Assembly: GCF_014656415.1 (NCBI RefSeq)
Contig: NZ_BNCJ01000006.1
Span: forward strand, 1-64,000
DNA from: Seohaeicola zhoushanensis
GTDB taxonomy: Bacteria > Pseudomonadota > Alphaproteobacteria > Rhodobacterales > Rhodobacteraceae
DNA length: 64,000 bases
Direction: 5' to 3'
A model generated the notes under the pieces. The model ran no database searches. It was not told where the DNA came from and saw nothing but the letters and a program-made list of their open reading frames with translations. This document shows positions 18,157 through 26,162 of the stretch, piece by piece (the stretch's first letter is position 1; each line of letters starts with the position of its first letter). Made by a program: the position numbers and the translations under genes.

Positions 18157-19144
18157 CTCCCCTGGCCCAGAGGCGCCAGAAACTCTGATCGCGGCGTTCT
18201 TCGCCGCGCGCGGGCGCCGGGTCGATGTTGCCGTCAATCAGATGCAGGCCCGTTTTGCTCCGCGCGAGATGGCGGCTTTTGCCCGCCTGCTGGCCGAGAG
18301 CAATCACCCGCGACGCGCGGAATTTCTGGACATGCGGTTTCTGACCGACCTGCCCGGCGAGGACGCGCTACAGCCATTTCATCGCCAGCCGATCAGTGAG
18401 AACGTGAGTTTCTACAGCGACGGGGCCGCACCGGCGGACAAGACGCTGCTGATCTGCTTTGCCGGGCTGGGCGGACGTCTCGGGGTACCGACCCCGAACT
18501 TCCTGCAGCATCTCGATGCGCGGCGCTTCGATGTACTCCTGCTGCGGGATCCGCAGAAAAGCCGGTTCCGCTTCGGCGTCGACGATCTGGCGGCGCATTT
18601 CTTCGGCCTGATCGAGGTCATCCGGGAGAGGTTTCGGCCGCAGACCTACCGTCGCGTGGTGACCTACGGCAATTCCATGGGGGGCACGGCCGCCCTGCGG
18701 GCAGGTCTGTTCCTCGCGGCGGAACGCGCCATCGCGGTCGGTGCGCGAGACAGCAACGACCCGGTGATGCTGCTGCTCGGGCGCCACCCGGGACCGGCCT
18801 TCGATCCGATCTGCGATTGTCTCTCGGAACGGCCCCTGGCCGGGCTGATCGTCTATCCGGGCGGCTGCGAGGCCGATGCCGAGGGGGCCCGCAAGCTCCG
18901 GGCCAGAGGTGCGGGCAGGATCGTGGTTGTGCCCAGGCTGGAACTGCACAACGTCGCGGCGCATTTCTGGAACCGGGGCGAACTGGGCGGGTACCTGGCC
19001 CATCTGATCGACGCGCCCCTACCGGGCCCGCGTCATGATCCCGGTCCGGACGCGATCTTGCGGAGGCGGTTCTTCCTGCCCTCGCTGAAGAGGATTATGG
19101 CGCTTGAGCGAACCGACGGAGCGGGTGCCCGTCACAGCGATTAA
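18149..19144 (+). CDS. Alpha/beta-hydrolase-like protein (thioesterase-like) coupled to an ACP
   Basis: 331 residues from ATG 18149, which lies inside the ACP stop region (ATGCCTGA). Nucleophile elbow GNSMGG at 174-179 with Ser176. Strand LLICFAGLGG (100-109) would form the oxyanion side, and a late His in ELHNVAAHFW is the likely catalytic base. A charged N-terminal 80 residues is not part of the core fold. Given the carrier protein next to it, release or transfer of an acyl group from ACP is a reasonable guess, but no family with known chemistry was recognised. Confidence 0.75.
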   Translation: MPDSPGPEAPETLIAAFFAARGRRVDVAVNQMQARFAPREMAAFARLLAESNHPRRAEFLDMRFLTDLPGEDALQPFHRQPISENVSFYSDGAAPADKTLLICFAGLGGRLGVPTPNFLQHLDARRFDVLLLRDPQKSRFRFGVDDLAAHFFGLIEVIRERFRPQTYRRVVTYGNSMGGTAALRAGLFLAAERAIAVGARDSNDPVMLLLGRHPGPAFDPICDCLSERPLAGLIVYPGGCEADAEGARKLRARGAGRIVVVPRLELHNVAAHFWNRGELGGYLAHLIDAPLPGPRHDPGPDAILRRRFFLPSLKRIMALERTDGAGARHSD

Positions 19145-19209
19145 TCCCAAATCCGGCCCGGAATATGCTAGGATAAGTATTGAGATACAGCATCATATAG
19201 GAGGCAGTC

Positions 19210-19677
19210 ATGTATCGCACCGTCCTGTTGGCGTATGACGGTTCTCTCGAAGGACGCCTGGCCCTGCGCGAAGGGGCGCGGTTGGCCCAGGTCTGCGGGT
19301 CGCGGGTCGTCCTGGTGGCCGTGATGGAACCGACGCCCGAGTTCGTCGTCGGCGATGGCGGCTCGGTCTATATCCCGCCGGACCGGACCACCGAAGTGCA
19401 GGCGATCCTCGACGAAGGCCTGGCGCGGTTGGTGCGGATGGGCCTTGTACCCGAGGCGCGGCTGGAGACCGGGCACCCGGCGGACCGGATCAGCCACCTT
19501 GCCAAGGAGGTCGGGGCCGACCTCGTGGTTGTCGGACACCACAAGCAGGGTCCTATGGCGCGTTGGCTGCTGGGGTCGGTGACAGCAACCCTGAGCGACA
19601 AGCTGACTTGCAGCCTGCTGGTCGGGCGGCTGGAAATCTCGGACGAGGAACTGTTCGGCAGCAGCACCAAGGATTGA
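19210..19677 (+). CDS. Universal stress protein, single UspA domain
   Basis: 155 residues with a strong ribosome site (AGGAGG 7 nt before ATG). N-terminal TVLLAYDGSLEGRLAL and C-terminal VVVGHHKQGPMARWLLGSVTATL give the Rossmann-like Usp fold, with a G-x2-G-x9-G(S/T)-like nucleotide loop that is only partly conserved. Usp proteins bind ATP or signal under starvation and low oxygen. It stands alone 65 bp after the hydrolase gene and could be read through from it or from its own promoter. Confidence 0.88.
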   Translation: MYRTVLLAYDGSLEGRLALREGARLAQVCGSRVVLVAVMEPTPEFVVGDGGSVYIPPDRTTEVQAILDEGLARLVRMGLVPEARLETGHPADRISHLAKEVGADLVVVGHHKQGPMARWLLGSVTATLSDKLTCSLLVGRLEISDEELFGSSTKD

Positions 19678-19701
19678 GGCCTGCCCGCCCGGCCACAGGT
19701 T

Positions 19702-20670
19702 TCAGGACGACGCATCTGCCATGCCGTGTTTCGACCGCCCGGCCTGGCGATAGGCGGCGGGGGAGATGCCGATCTCCTTCTTGAACACGCGGCTGAAGGC
19801 GGATTCCGATGCATAGCCCGAGACCTCGGCGGCTTCGGCAACGCTCAGCCCGCGTGCCGACAGCGCCTCGCGGGCGATTTCCATGCGCCAGGCGGTGACG
19901 TAGTTCATCGGCGTGAGGCCGATCTGCGTGGCGAAGCGTTCGGCGAAGCCGGTGCGCGACAGGCCCGCCTCGCGCGCCAGCGAGGCAACCGTCCATTCCG
20001 CGGCAGGGGCGCTGTGAAAGGCGGTTAGCGCCCGAACCAGGTTCGGATCGGCGAAACCGGCGAGGCCGCCGTTCATGCCGCGCGTCTGTTCGATATAGGC
20101 GCGGATCGCCTGTGCGAAGATCGCCTCGGACAGCTTCAGCGCGATCAGGTCGCCGCCCAGCCGCGCGCCGCCGGCCTCGGCACCGATCACCTTCAGCGTC
20201 GCTTCGAGCCAGGGCCCGGCTTCCTCGCCGTAGCCGCGCAGGTGGATATGGGTCGGGAGCCGGTCAAACAGCAGGTGGCGCGAGCCTTCGGCAAGGGCGA
20301 AGTGGCCGCAGATCAGCTGGGTGTCGCGGGTCATCTCGTCGCCGCCCCAGACCAGCGTGCCGTGGCCCGGAAAGCCGGACCGGGCCAGGACATCGTCAAG
20401 CGGCAGGGCATCGTCGGGGCCGGTGTGACGGCACGAGAGCACATGCGCGGCCCCGTGCGGGATAATCACCAGGTCACCCTGTGCCAGGTGTATCGGCGCG
20501 GACTGGCCGGCGAGGCGCACCATCGCCTCGCCCCGGTGGGCGAAGTGGAACCGCGCCACGTTGCGGAAGGCCGGCACCCGGACTCCCCAGGGTTCGGTGA
20601 AGCTCGTCCGGAAATAGAGCGTGCCCCGGAGCGAGAGGCGGGTAAGGATATCGCTGAGCAGGTCCAACAT
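19702..20670 (-). CDS. AraC-family regulator with N-terminal cupin domain
   Basis: 322 residues if translation starts at ATG 20670 (MLDLLSDILTRLSLRGTLYFRT), where the cupin_6-type family normally begins; another ATG lies 9 nt upstream and the frame is open to 20751. N-terminal effector domain about 1-190 (HFAHRGEAMVRL, LAQGDLVIIPHGAAHVL), C-terminal AraC double helix-turn-helix about 225-315 (WTVASLAREAGLSRTGFAERF; VAEAAEVSGYASESAFSRVFKKEIG). It diverges from the YHS cluster with a strong palindrome between them, so that cluster is the obvious target. Confidence 0.9.
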   Translation of the reverse strand: MLDLLSDILTRLSLRGTLYFRTSFTEPWGVRVPAFRNVARFHFAHRGEAMVRLAGQSAPIHLAQGDLVIIPHGAAHVLSCRHTGPDDALPLDDVLARSGFPGHGTLVWGGDEMTRDTQLICGHFALAEGSRHLLFDRLPTHIHLRGYGEEAGPWLEATLKVIGAEAGGARLGGDLIALKLSEAIFAQAIRAYIEQTRGMNGGLAGFADPNLVRALTAFHSAPAAEWTVASLAREAGLSRTGFAERFATQIGLTPMNYVTAWRMEIAREALSARGLSVAEAAEVSGYASESAFSRVFKKEIGISPAAYRQAGRSKHGMADASS

Positions 20671-20699
20671 GCCGGGCATCCTATCAGAAGAATTATAAC

Positions 20700-20717
20700 C
20701 GTCCAGATATCCGGACG
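20700..20717. promoter_or_regulatory. Palindromic operator candidate in the AraC/YHS divergent promoter
   Basis: CGTCCAGATATCCGGACG is an 18-bp palindrome with one mismatched pair (8 of 9 pairs). It lies about 30 bp upstream of the AraC start and 126 bp upstream of the YHS gene. It may bind the AraC protein or another dimeric regulator. Confidence 0.45.
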
Positions 20718-20842
20718 ATCTAGCATGTTTGTCGGACTTACCGGCATTCAAAATCCAGCCATTTTGCGGTCAGTTTACATCGTTCCGGATCGTCGGCCAG
20801 ACGCCGCGCCGGGATGGATCAAACCACGAGGAAGGATAACCG

Positions 20843-21325
20843 ATGTCCCCCAAACTTTTTCTTGCCGCGACCACCATCGCCGCCCTCTGCGCTTTCGGCC
20901 CGGCCCACGCTGCCGACGAGGTCAACGTCGTGCCCGGCCTGACCGCCGCCGGCGCGCCGCTGGGCCTGCATGGCGCCGATCCGGTGGCGCTTCTGGATCA
21001 CGGCCAGAACCTCGAAGGCCTGGCCGCTCAGACCGCCGTTAATGACGGCGTGGCCTATTACTTCGCCACCGAGGCCAACCGCCTGGCCTTCGAGGCGAAC
21101 CCGGCCCGATACATGGTCCAGAACGGCGGTTTCTGCACCTTCGGCGTCTCGGTGAACAAGAAGTTCGACGGCGACCCGAACTTTGCCGCCGTGGTCGACG
21201 GCAAGCTTTACGTCTTCCTCAGCGAGGAGATCTACCAGGCCTTCCGGAAGGACCAGGCCGGGACCATCGCCAAGGCTGCCGCCAACTGGAAAGCCATCGA
21301 ACACACCGCGGCCAGGGATCTCTGA
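20843..21325 (+). CDS. Exported YHS-domain protein (copy 1)
   Basis: 160 residues. Signal peptide about 1-23 (LAATTIAALCAFGPAHA, cut before ADE). The mature part has the YHS-like core: GLHGADPVALLD, then VAYYFATEANRLAFEANPARYM, then GGFCTFGVSVNKKFDG. YHS domains are small folds, often metal-linked, found beside copper and redox proteins. The protein is closely similar in layout to the product at 25606, so the cluster carries a duplicated gene. First gene of a plus-strand series that starts across from the AraC regulator. Confidence 0.83.
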   Translation: MSPKLFLAATTIAALCAFGPAHAADEVNVVPGLTAAGAPLGLHGADPVALLDHGQNLEGLAAQTAVNDGVAYYFATEANRLAFEANPARYMVQNGGFCTFGVSVNKKFDGDPNFAAVVDGKLYVFLSEEIYQAFRKDQAGTIAKAAANWKAIEHTAARDL

Positions 21326-21438
21326 TCCGGTCCGGCACCCAACTGGCAGGAACAGCCAAAGCCTTGGCAGGCCGCGCCAATACCTTCAAGGCCGCGGCCG
21401 CTATCTCAAGACCATCGAAACTTACGGAGAACCACACC

Positions 21439-21987
21439 ATGCCCCGCATCACTCTTCCCGGCTCGATCGACGCCGCCCCCACCGCCGCACAGCCGCTTCT
21501 CGAAGCCGTCCGCAAGTCGCTTGGCAGCGTGCCGAACCTGTTCCGCATCACCGCGAACAGCCCGGTCGCGCTCGAAGGCTATCTCGGTCTCAGCGGCGCC
21601 CTTGCCAAGGGCCGCCTCTCGCCGCAGACCCGCGAACGGATCGCGCTGGCCGTGGCCCAGATCAACGGCTGCGACTACTGCCTCTCGGCGCATAGCTACC
21701 TTGGCCGCAACCTCGCCAAGCTGGACGAGGCGGAGATTGCCGCCAACCGCAACGGCCACTCCTCCGATCCCAAGGCCGACGCGGCGGTGCAGTTCGCTGC
21801 GCAGCTGGTGCAGAAGCGCGGCCAGGTGTCCGAGGCCGAGGTCTCGGCCGTCAAGCTGGCCGGCTACGGCGAGGCCGAGATCGTCGAGATCGTCGCCCAT
21901 GTCGCGCTGAACACGCTGACCAACTACCTGAACGAAGCACTGGATACGCCCATCGACTTCGCCGTCGTCAGCGCCGAAGCGGCCTGA
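21439..21987 (+). CDS. Carboxymuconolactone decarboxylase-family (AhpD-like) protein
   Basis: 182 residues from ATG 21439, preceded by GGAGA. The AhpD-like core is present: RERIALAVAQINGCDYCLSAHSYLG, with Cys78 and Cys81 as CxxC and His85. In AhpD these residues reduce peroxide or relay electrons. The N-terminal PNLFRITANSPVALEGYLGLSGAL is typical of the peroxidase-related subgroup. Cytoplasmic. Neighbouring genes for flavin and small-molecule redox proteins fit an oxidative or electrophile detoxification role. Confidence 0.9.
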   Translation: MPRITLPGSIDAAPTAAQPLLEAVRKSLGSVPNLFRITANSPVALEGYLGLSGALAKGRLSPQTRERIALAVAQINGCDYCLSAHSYLGRNLAKLDEAEIAANRNGHSSDPKADAAVQFAAQLVQKRGQVSEAEVSAVKLAGYGEAEIVEIVAHVALNTLTNYLNEALDTPIDFAVVSAEAA

Positions 21988-22070
21988 CGTCCCCCTGTCC
22001 CGGCCGCGAACCAATGTCCTCCCCCGCTCGCAGCCGGGACACTTTAACACTCTGATAATAGGCCCAAGCC

Positions 22071-22535
22071 ATGACACGCCCGCCCTTGCCGCCCTTTGAC
22101 GAAGCTTCCGCCCGGACCAAGGTTCAGCTGGCCGAGGATGGCTGGAACAGCCGCACGCCCGAGAAGGTCGCGCTGGCCTATACGCCGGACAGCCAGTGGC
22201 GCAACCGGGCCGAGATCTTCCAGGGACGCGGCCGTATCGTCGAATTCCTCACCCGGAAATGGGCGCGCGAGCTGGAATACCGGCTGATCAAGGAGCTTTG
22301 GGCGCATAGTGGCAACCGGATCGCGGTGCGCTTTGCCTATGAATACCGCGACGCAGGCGGCAAATGGTTCCGCGCCTATGGCAACGAGAACTGGGAGTTC
22401 GACGCAGACGGGCTGATGCGCCGCCGCATCGCCTCGATCAACGACCTGCCGATCGACGAGGCCGACCGGCTGTTTCACTGGCCGCTCGGGCCACGGCCCG
22501 CGGATCACCTCGGCCTGACCGACCTCGGCCTCTAG
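22071..22535 (+). CDS. DUF1348 / NTF2-like (SnoaL-like) protein
   Basis: 154 residues. It matches the DUF1348 pattern as I know it: [74 protein letters not shown] and SINDLPI. The fold is an NTF2-like cone with a small binding pocket; family function is undetermined. It lies 83 bp after the AhpD-like gene and 10 bp before the PNPOx-like gene, so it is part of the same operon. Confidence 0.88.
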   Translation: MTRPPLPPFDEASARTKVQLAEDGWNSRTPEKVALAYTPDSQWRNRAEIFQGRGRIVEFLTRKWARELEYRLIKELWAHSGNRIAVRFAYEYRDAGGKWFRAYGNENWEFDADGLMRRRIASINDLPIDEADRLFHWPLGPRPADHLGLTDLGL

Positions 22536-22545
22536 GAGACGCATC

Positions 22546-23154
22546 ATGCCCCATGCCTATTCCGAGATCGCCTTCACCCCCGCCGTCCGCGCCGAACAGC
22601 AGCGCTTCGGGTCGGCCGCGGACTATGCCGCCCGGCTGTCGCCCGACCGCTCGGGCGGGGCCGAGCTGACGGCGCGCGAGGTGGCTTTCCTGACGGAACG
22701 TGACGGCGTCTTCCAGGCGACGGTGTCGGAGACGGGCTGGCCCTATGTACAGTTTCGCGGCGGCCAGCCTGGGTTCCTCAAGATCATCGACCACCGCACG
22801 ATCGGCTACGCCGATTACAGCGGCAACCGGCAATACATCAGCACGGGCAACCTGCGGCACAACGACCGCGTGTCGATCATCGCCGTGGACTATGCGCGCC
22901 GGAAGCGGCTGAAACTGCTGGGTCACGCGCGGATCTCGGAGGATCCGGACATCATCGCTCTGCTCAACCGCGACGGTGGGCCGGCGGCCGAGCGCGCAAT
23001 TGTCATCCGCGTCGCAGGCTTCGACTGGAATTGCCCGCAGCACATCCCGGTCCGCCTCACCGATGAGGAAGCCGGCGCAGAGATCGCCCGGTTGCGCGCG
23101 CGGATCGACATTCTGGAACGGGAGATAGCCCTGGCCCCGGGCCGTGGCTTCTGA
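22546..23154 (+). CDS. Pyridoxamine-5'-phosphate-oxidase-like flavin-binding protein
   Basis: 202 residues. A split-barrel flavin protein: FLTERDGVFQATVSETGWPYVQFRGG starts the barrel, then GYADYSGNRQYISTGNL and VSIIAVDYARRKRLKLLGHARI. It probably binds FMN or F420-like cofactors, but the PdxH active-site set is absent, so it is a general flavin reductase or binding protein rather than PdxH. The C-terminal helix (IARLRARIDILEREI) may mediate dimerisation. The start has an AGGAGA about 7 nt upstream. Confidence 0.88.
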   Translation: MPHAYSEIAFTPAVRAEQQRFGSAADYAARLSPDRSGGAELTAREVAFLTERDGVFQATVSETGWPYVQFRGGQPGFLKIIDHRTIGYADYSGNRQYISTGNLRHNDRVSIIAVDYARRKRLKLLGHARISEDPDIIALLNRDGGPAAERAIVIRVAGFDWNCPQHIPVRLTDEEAGAEIARLRARIDILEREIALAPGRGF

Positions 23155-23224
23155 TCCCGAACGCAACATTCTCCCGCGGCATCAAAGCGCTGGCCTGATC
23201 GCCCTGCCCGGCGTAAATTGCGCT

Positions 23225-24231
23225 ATGCCGAGCGTAACCATCGCTTTCGTGCGCGCGATGGCCAGGGCGGTCGGCGCGACGCTGAGGGAAGACGGAGCAT
23301 TGCTCCGCGACGGCGTCGTCGTGCGCCGTTTCTCGGAATCCGACGGTCGGATCAGCGACGCCGAGTTCTTCGACTTCACGCAATGGGTGCGCAATTCCCA
23401 GCCCGACGACCTGGCGCTGGTGAAGGCCTATGCCGACACGATCCAGGCCGATGACCTTGGCGTTCTCGGGCTGGCCTTCAAGACCGCGCCGACGCTGCGC
23501 GCCTCGCTGGAGCGGATCGAGCGATATTTCCGGATTCTGACTGACACCGCGGTCTACTGCCTCGACGAAAGCGGCGATCCCGCGGTGTTCCAGATCGAGG
23601 CCCGGACCGCGCCGCACCCGGTGCTCGACCTCAGGAACGAATGCGCGCTGGCCGTTTTGTGCGCAACATGCGCAACTTCGTCGGCGGAGAGCTGGCGTTC
23701 GAGCACGTCTCGTTCAGCCACCCCTGCCGCAACGACCAGGCGCGCTATTCGGCGCTCTTCGGCTGCCCGGTGCATTTCGGGGCCGAGCGCAATGCCATCG
23801 CCATGAAACCCGCCATGCTGGATCTGCCCAACCGGCTGGGGGATTCGGCGGTGAATGCCTTCCTGACCGCACACCTAGAAAGCGAGCTTGGCCCGCTGAG
23901 CGAGGAAGCCTCGCTGCGGGCCGCCCTTCTGCGCCGCCTTACGCCCTCGCTCAGCAATGGCGTGCCGCAGGCGGCGGTCATCGCGCGTGACCTCGGGATG
24001 AGCGAGCGCACGCTCTATCGCCGGCTGGCCGAGGAAGGGCTGACATTCCGCGACGTGCTGGTGCAGGCGCAATCGGCACTGGCGCAGGAGCTCTTGCGGG
24101 ACGGCAGCAACTCGATTGCCGAGATCGCCTTCCTGACCGGCTTTTCCGAGCAGAGCACTTTCAGCCGCGCATTCAAGCGCTGGGTCGGCAAGGCCCCGGC
24201 GCAGTTCAGGCAGCAGCCCTCCGACCTCTGA
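23225..24231 (+). pseudogene. AraC-family regulator interrupted by a one-base frameshift
   Basis: The N-terminal half starts at ATG 23225 (MPSVTIAFVRAMARAVGA) and runs to about 23655 in one frame. It is the arabinose-binding-like domain typical of OruR/AraC regulators. The continuation (RFVRNMRNFVGGELAFEHVSFSH, then the helix-turn-helix region AAVIARDLGMSERTLYRRL and IAEIAFLTGFSEQSTFSRAFKRW) is in the -1 frame up to 24231. A single base lost near 23657, in the GGCCGTTTTG stretch, explains the change; restoring one G gives a continuous ECALAGFVRNMR. Either a real mutation or a sequencing error. The intact protein would be about 335 residues and may have regulated this cluster. Confidence 0.85.
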
Positions 24232-24708
24232 TCCTTGGCAGGATCGGCCAAGAGCATGGCAGAGCCGGCCGATACCCGGGCCCGCCCCCACGGCTAGGTT
24301 TTCCTCATCGAACACACCGGAGCTGACAACGCTCCTGGCAGAGAGGAAAGGCCATCAGAATGGTTACCAAGGCTGACGCTGTTCCCAGGACCATGTCGCG
24401 CCATCGCGCCCCGCGGATCGGTCAGGCCCGCAGGGAGATGATCCAACTGCTGCTCCTGTCCATCGTCGCGGCGTTGCTCACCGGGGCGCTTGCACTGCCC
24501 TTCACCCTGCCCGGCGGCTCGCTCTCGTCTTGGGACACCGTGGTGCTGGGCGTCGCGACAAACGTCGGCTGAGACCCATCCCAACCCGATCTTCCCCGAC
24601 GCGGCGCCACGGCGACCGCGACCGGGACAACCATGTCCGGCGTGATGTGCCGGGCCATAAGGCGCGCTGACCGGCGTGCTTCCATCACCCAGGAAAAGGA
24701 GACCTGAA
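24232..24708. other. 477-bp stretch with at most one small ORF
   Basis: Between the AraC pseudogene and the isochorismatase-like gene. Apart from the 70-residue ORF at 24360 nothing coding is convincing. Direct AGGAAAGG and AAAAGGAG motifs precede the two candidate starts. Confidence 0.4.
24360..24572 (+). CDS. Small hypothetical membrane protein
   Basis: 70 residues. A basic N-terminus (SRHRAPRIGQARREM) is followed by one hydrophobic helix (LLLLSIVAALLTGALALPF) and a short Gly/Ser tail. An AGGAAAGG lies about 10 nt upstream of ATG, and third codon positions are GC-rich like the neighbours. No family recognised. It could equally be a chance ORF. Confidence 0.4.
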   Translation: MVTKADAVPRTMSRHRAPRIGQARREMIQLLLLSIVAALLTGALALPFTLPGGSLSSWDTVVLGVATNVG

Positions 24709-25557
24709 ATGACCCACGACCACGACCACCAATGCGGATGCGATGTCACCCCGGAACGGGTGGACATGGCGCGCCGTCGACTGATGTCTGGCGCGGCCAT
24801 CGCGGCGGCGGCTGCCGTCGCCGGTTCCGCCACCAGCGCGGCCACCGACGAGGCCCGCGCGCTTTATGCCGATCCGGCGGAACCCGGCCTGCCGCAGGTC
24901 GACATGACCATCGAGAAGGGCCGCACCGCGCTGGTGGTCACCGACCCGCAGGTCGACTTCCTGTCCGAACAGGGCGTGACCTGGGGCGTGGTGGGCGAGA
25001 GCGTCACCGAACAGGGCACCGTCGACAATATCGAGCGCCTCTTCGCCGCCGCCAAGAGCGCGGGGATGCCGGTGTTCATTTCGCCGCACTACTACTACCC
25101 GCACGACCACAAGTGGCAGTTCGAGGGCACGCTGGAAAAGACCATGCACGCCATCGGCATGTTCGACCGCCCCGGCCCGCTGAACCTCGAAAACTTCCAG
25201 GGCTCGGGCGCCGACTGGATGCCGCAATACAAGAAATACATCGAGGATGGCGAAACCGTCATCTGCTCGCCCCACAAGGTCTACAGCCCGGCACAGAACG
25301 ACCTGAACCTGCAGCTGCGCAAGCGCGGTATCGACAAGGTCATCCTGGCCGGCATGTCGGCCAACCTCTGCACCCAGGCGCATCTCTACGAGCTGCTGGA
25401 GCTGGGCTTCGAGGTCGCCGTGGTGCGGGACGCGACCGCCGGCGCCAAGGTGCCCGAAGGCGACGGCTATCTCGCCGCCATCATCAACTTCCGCATGGTC
25501 GCCAATGGCGTCTGGTGGACCGACGACGCCGTCGCGCGCATCGCGCAGTCGGCCTGA
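24709..25557 (+). CDS. Isochorismatase-like cysteine hydrolase with Tat-like signal
   Basis: 282 residues from ATG 24709 (AAAAGGAGA upstream). The N-terminal 20 residues are His/Cys-rich (HDHDHQCGCD). ARRRLMSGAAIAAAAAVAGSATSA then resembles a twin-arginine signal, suggesting a folded, exported enzyme. The catalytic triad of the isochorismatase fold is visible: Asp79 in VVTDPQVDF, Lys190 in SPHKVYS and Cys221 in MSANLCTQAH. Reactions in this superfamily are hydrolysis of amides, ureides or isochorismate; substrate unknown. A periplasmic member is unusual. Confidence 0.85.
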   Translation: MTHDHDHQCGCDVTPERVDMARRRLMSGAAIAAAAAVAGSATSAATDEARALYADPAEPGLPQVDMTIEKGRTALVVTDPQVDFLSEQGVTWGVVGESVTEQGTVDNIERLFAAAKSAGMPVFISPHYYYPHDHKWQFEGTLEKTMHAIGMFDRPGPLNLENFQGSGADWMPQYKKYIEDGETVICSPHKVYSPAQNDLNLQLRKRGIDKVILAGMSANLCTQAHLYELLELGFEVAVVRDATAGAKVPEGDGYLAAIINFRMVANGVWWTDDAVARIAQSA

Positions 25558-25605
25558 ACTGCCCCCTTCCCTCAACCCAGAATTCTCCTCGAAAGGACCA
25601 ACCAA

Positions 25606-26088
25606 ATGAAAACCCTGCTCTCCCTGTCCGCCCTCACCATCGCCGCCGCACTGAGCTTTTCGCCGGCCTTTGCCGCCGACGAATACAACGTCTCGAACGG
25701 GATCACGCTCACCGGCAATCCGCTGGGCCTGCACGGCGTCGATCCGGTTTCGATGTTCGCGAGCGAAGCTCCCGGCATCGGCGATGCCGTCCACACCGTG
25801 GCGCATGACGGGGTGGACTACTACTTTGCCAGCGAAGAGACCAAGAAGCGCTTCGAGGCCGATCCGGCGTCGTTCTTGCCGCAGTTCGGCGGCTTCTGCG
25901 CCTTCGGTGTCTACAAGGGCAAGAAGCTCGACGGGGACGTCCGCTATGCCGATATCGTCGACGGCAAGCTCTACCTCTTCGTCAACGCGGCCATCTTCGC
26001 GGAATACCTGAAGAACCGCGAAGAGGTGATCTCGGTCGCCTATGACAATTGGCCGGGCATTCGCACCACGGCGGTCGAAGACCTCTGA
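25606..26088 (+). CDS. Exported YHS-domain protein (copy 2)
   Basis: 160 residues, the same length and layout as the protein at 20843: signal peptide (LSALTIAAALSFSPAFA), GLHGVDPVSMF, VDYYFASEETKKRFEADPASF, GGFCAFGVYKGKKLDG and YADIVDGKLYLFVN. The shared order of motifs shows a duplication within this cluster. Good ribosome site (GAAAGGA). It lies 48 bp after the isochorismatase-like gene. Confidence 0.83.
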   Translation: MKTLLSLSALTIAAALSFSPAFAADEYNVSNGITLTGNPLGLHGVDPVSMFASEAPGIGDAVHTVAHDGVDYYFASEETKKRFEADPASFLPQFGGFCAFGVYKGKKLDGDVRYADIVDGKLYLFVNAAIFAEYLKNREEVISVAYDNWPGIRTTAVEDL

Positions 26089-26162
26089 TCCCGCGATGGG
26101 TCTCGGGCGGCAGCGCCCGGCCCGAGACCTGCTTCTGCCCGCCTCCTAGCCAAGGTGACCAA

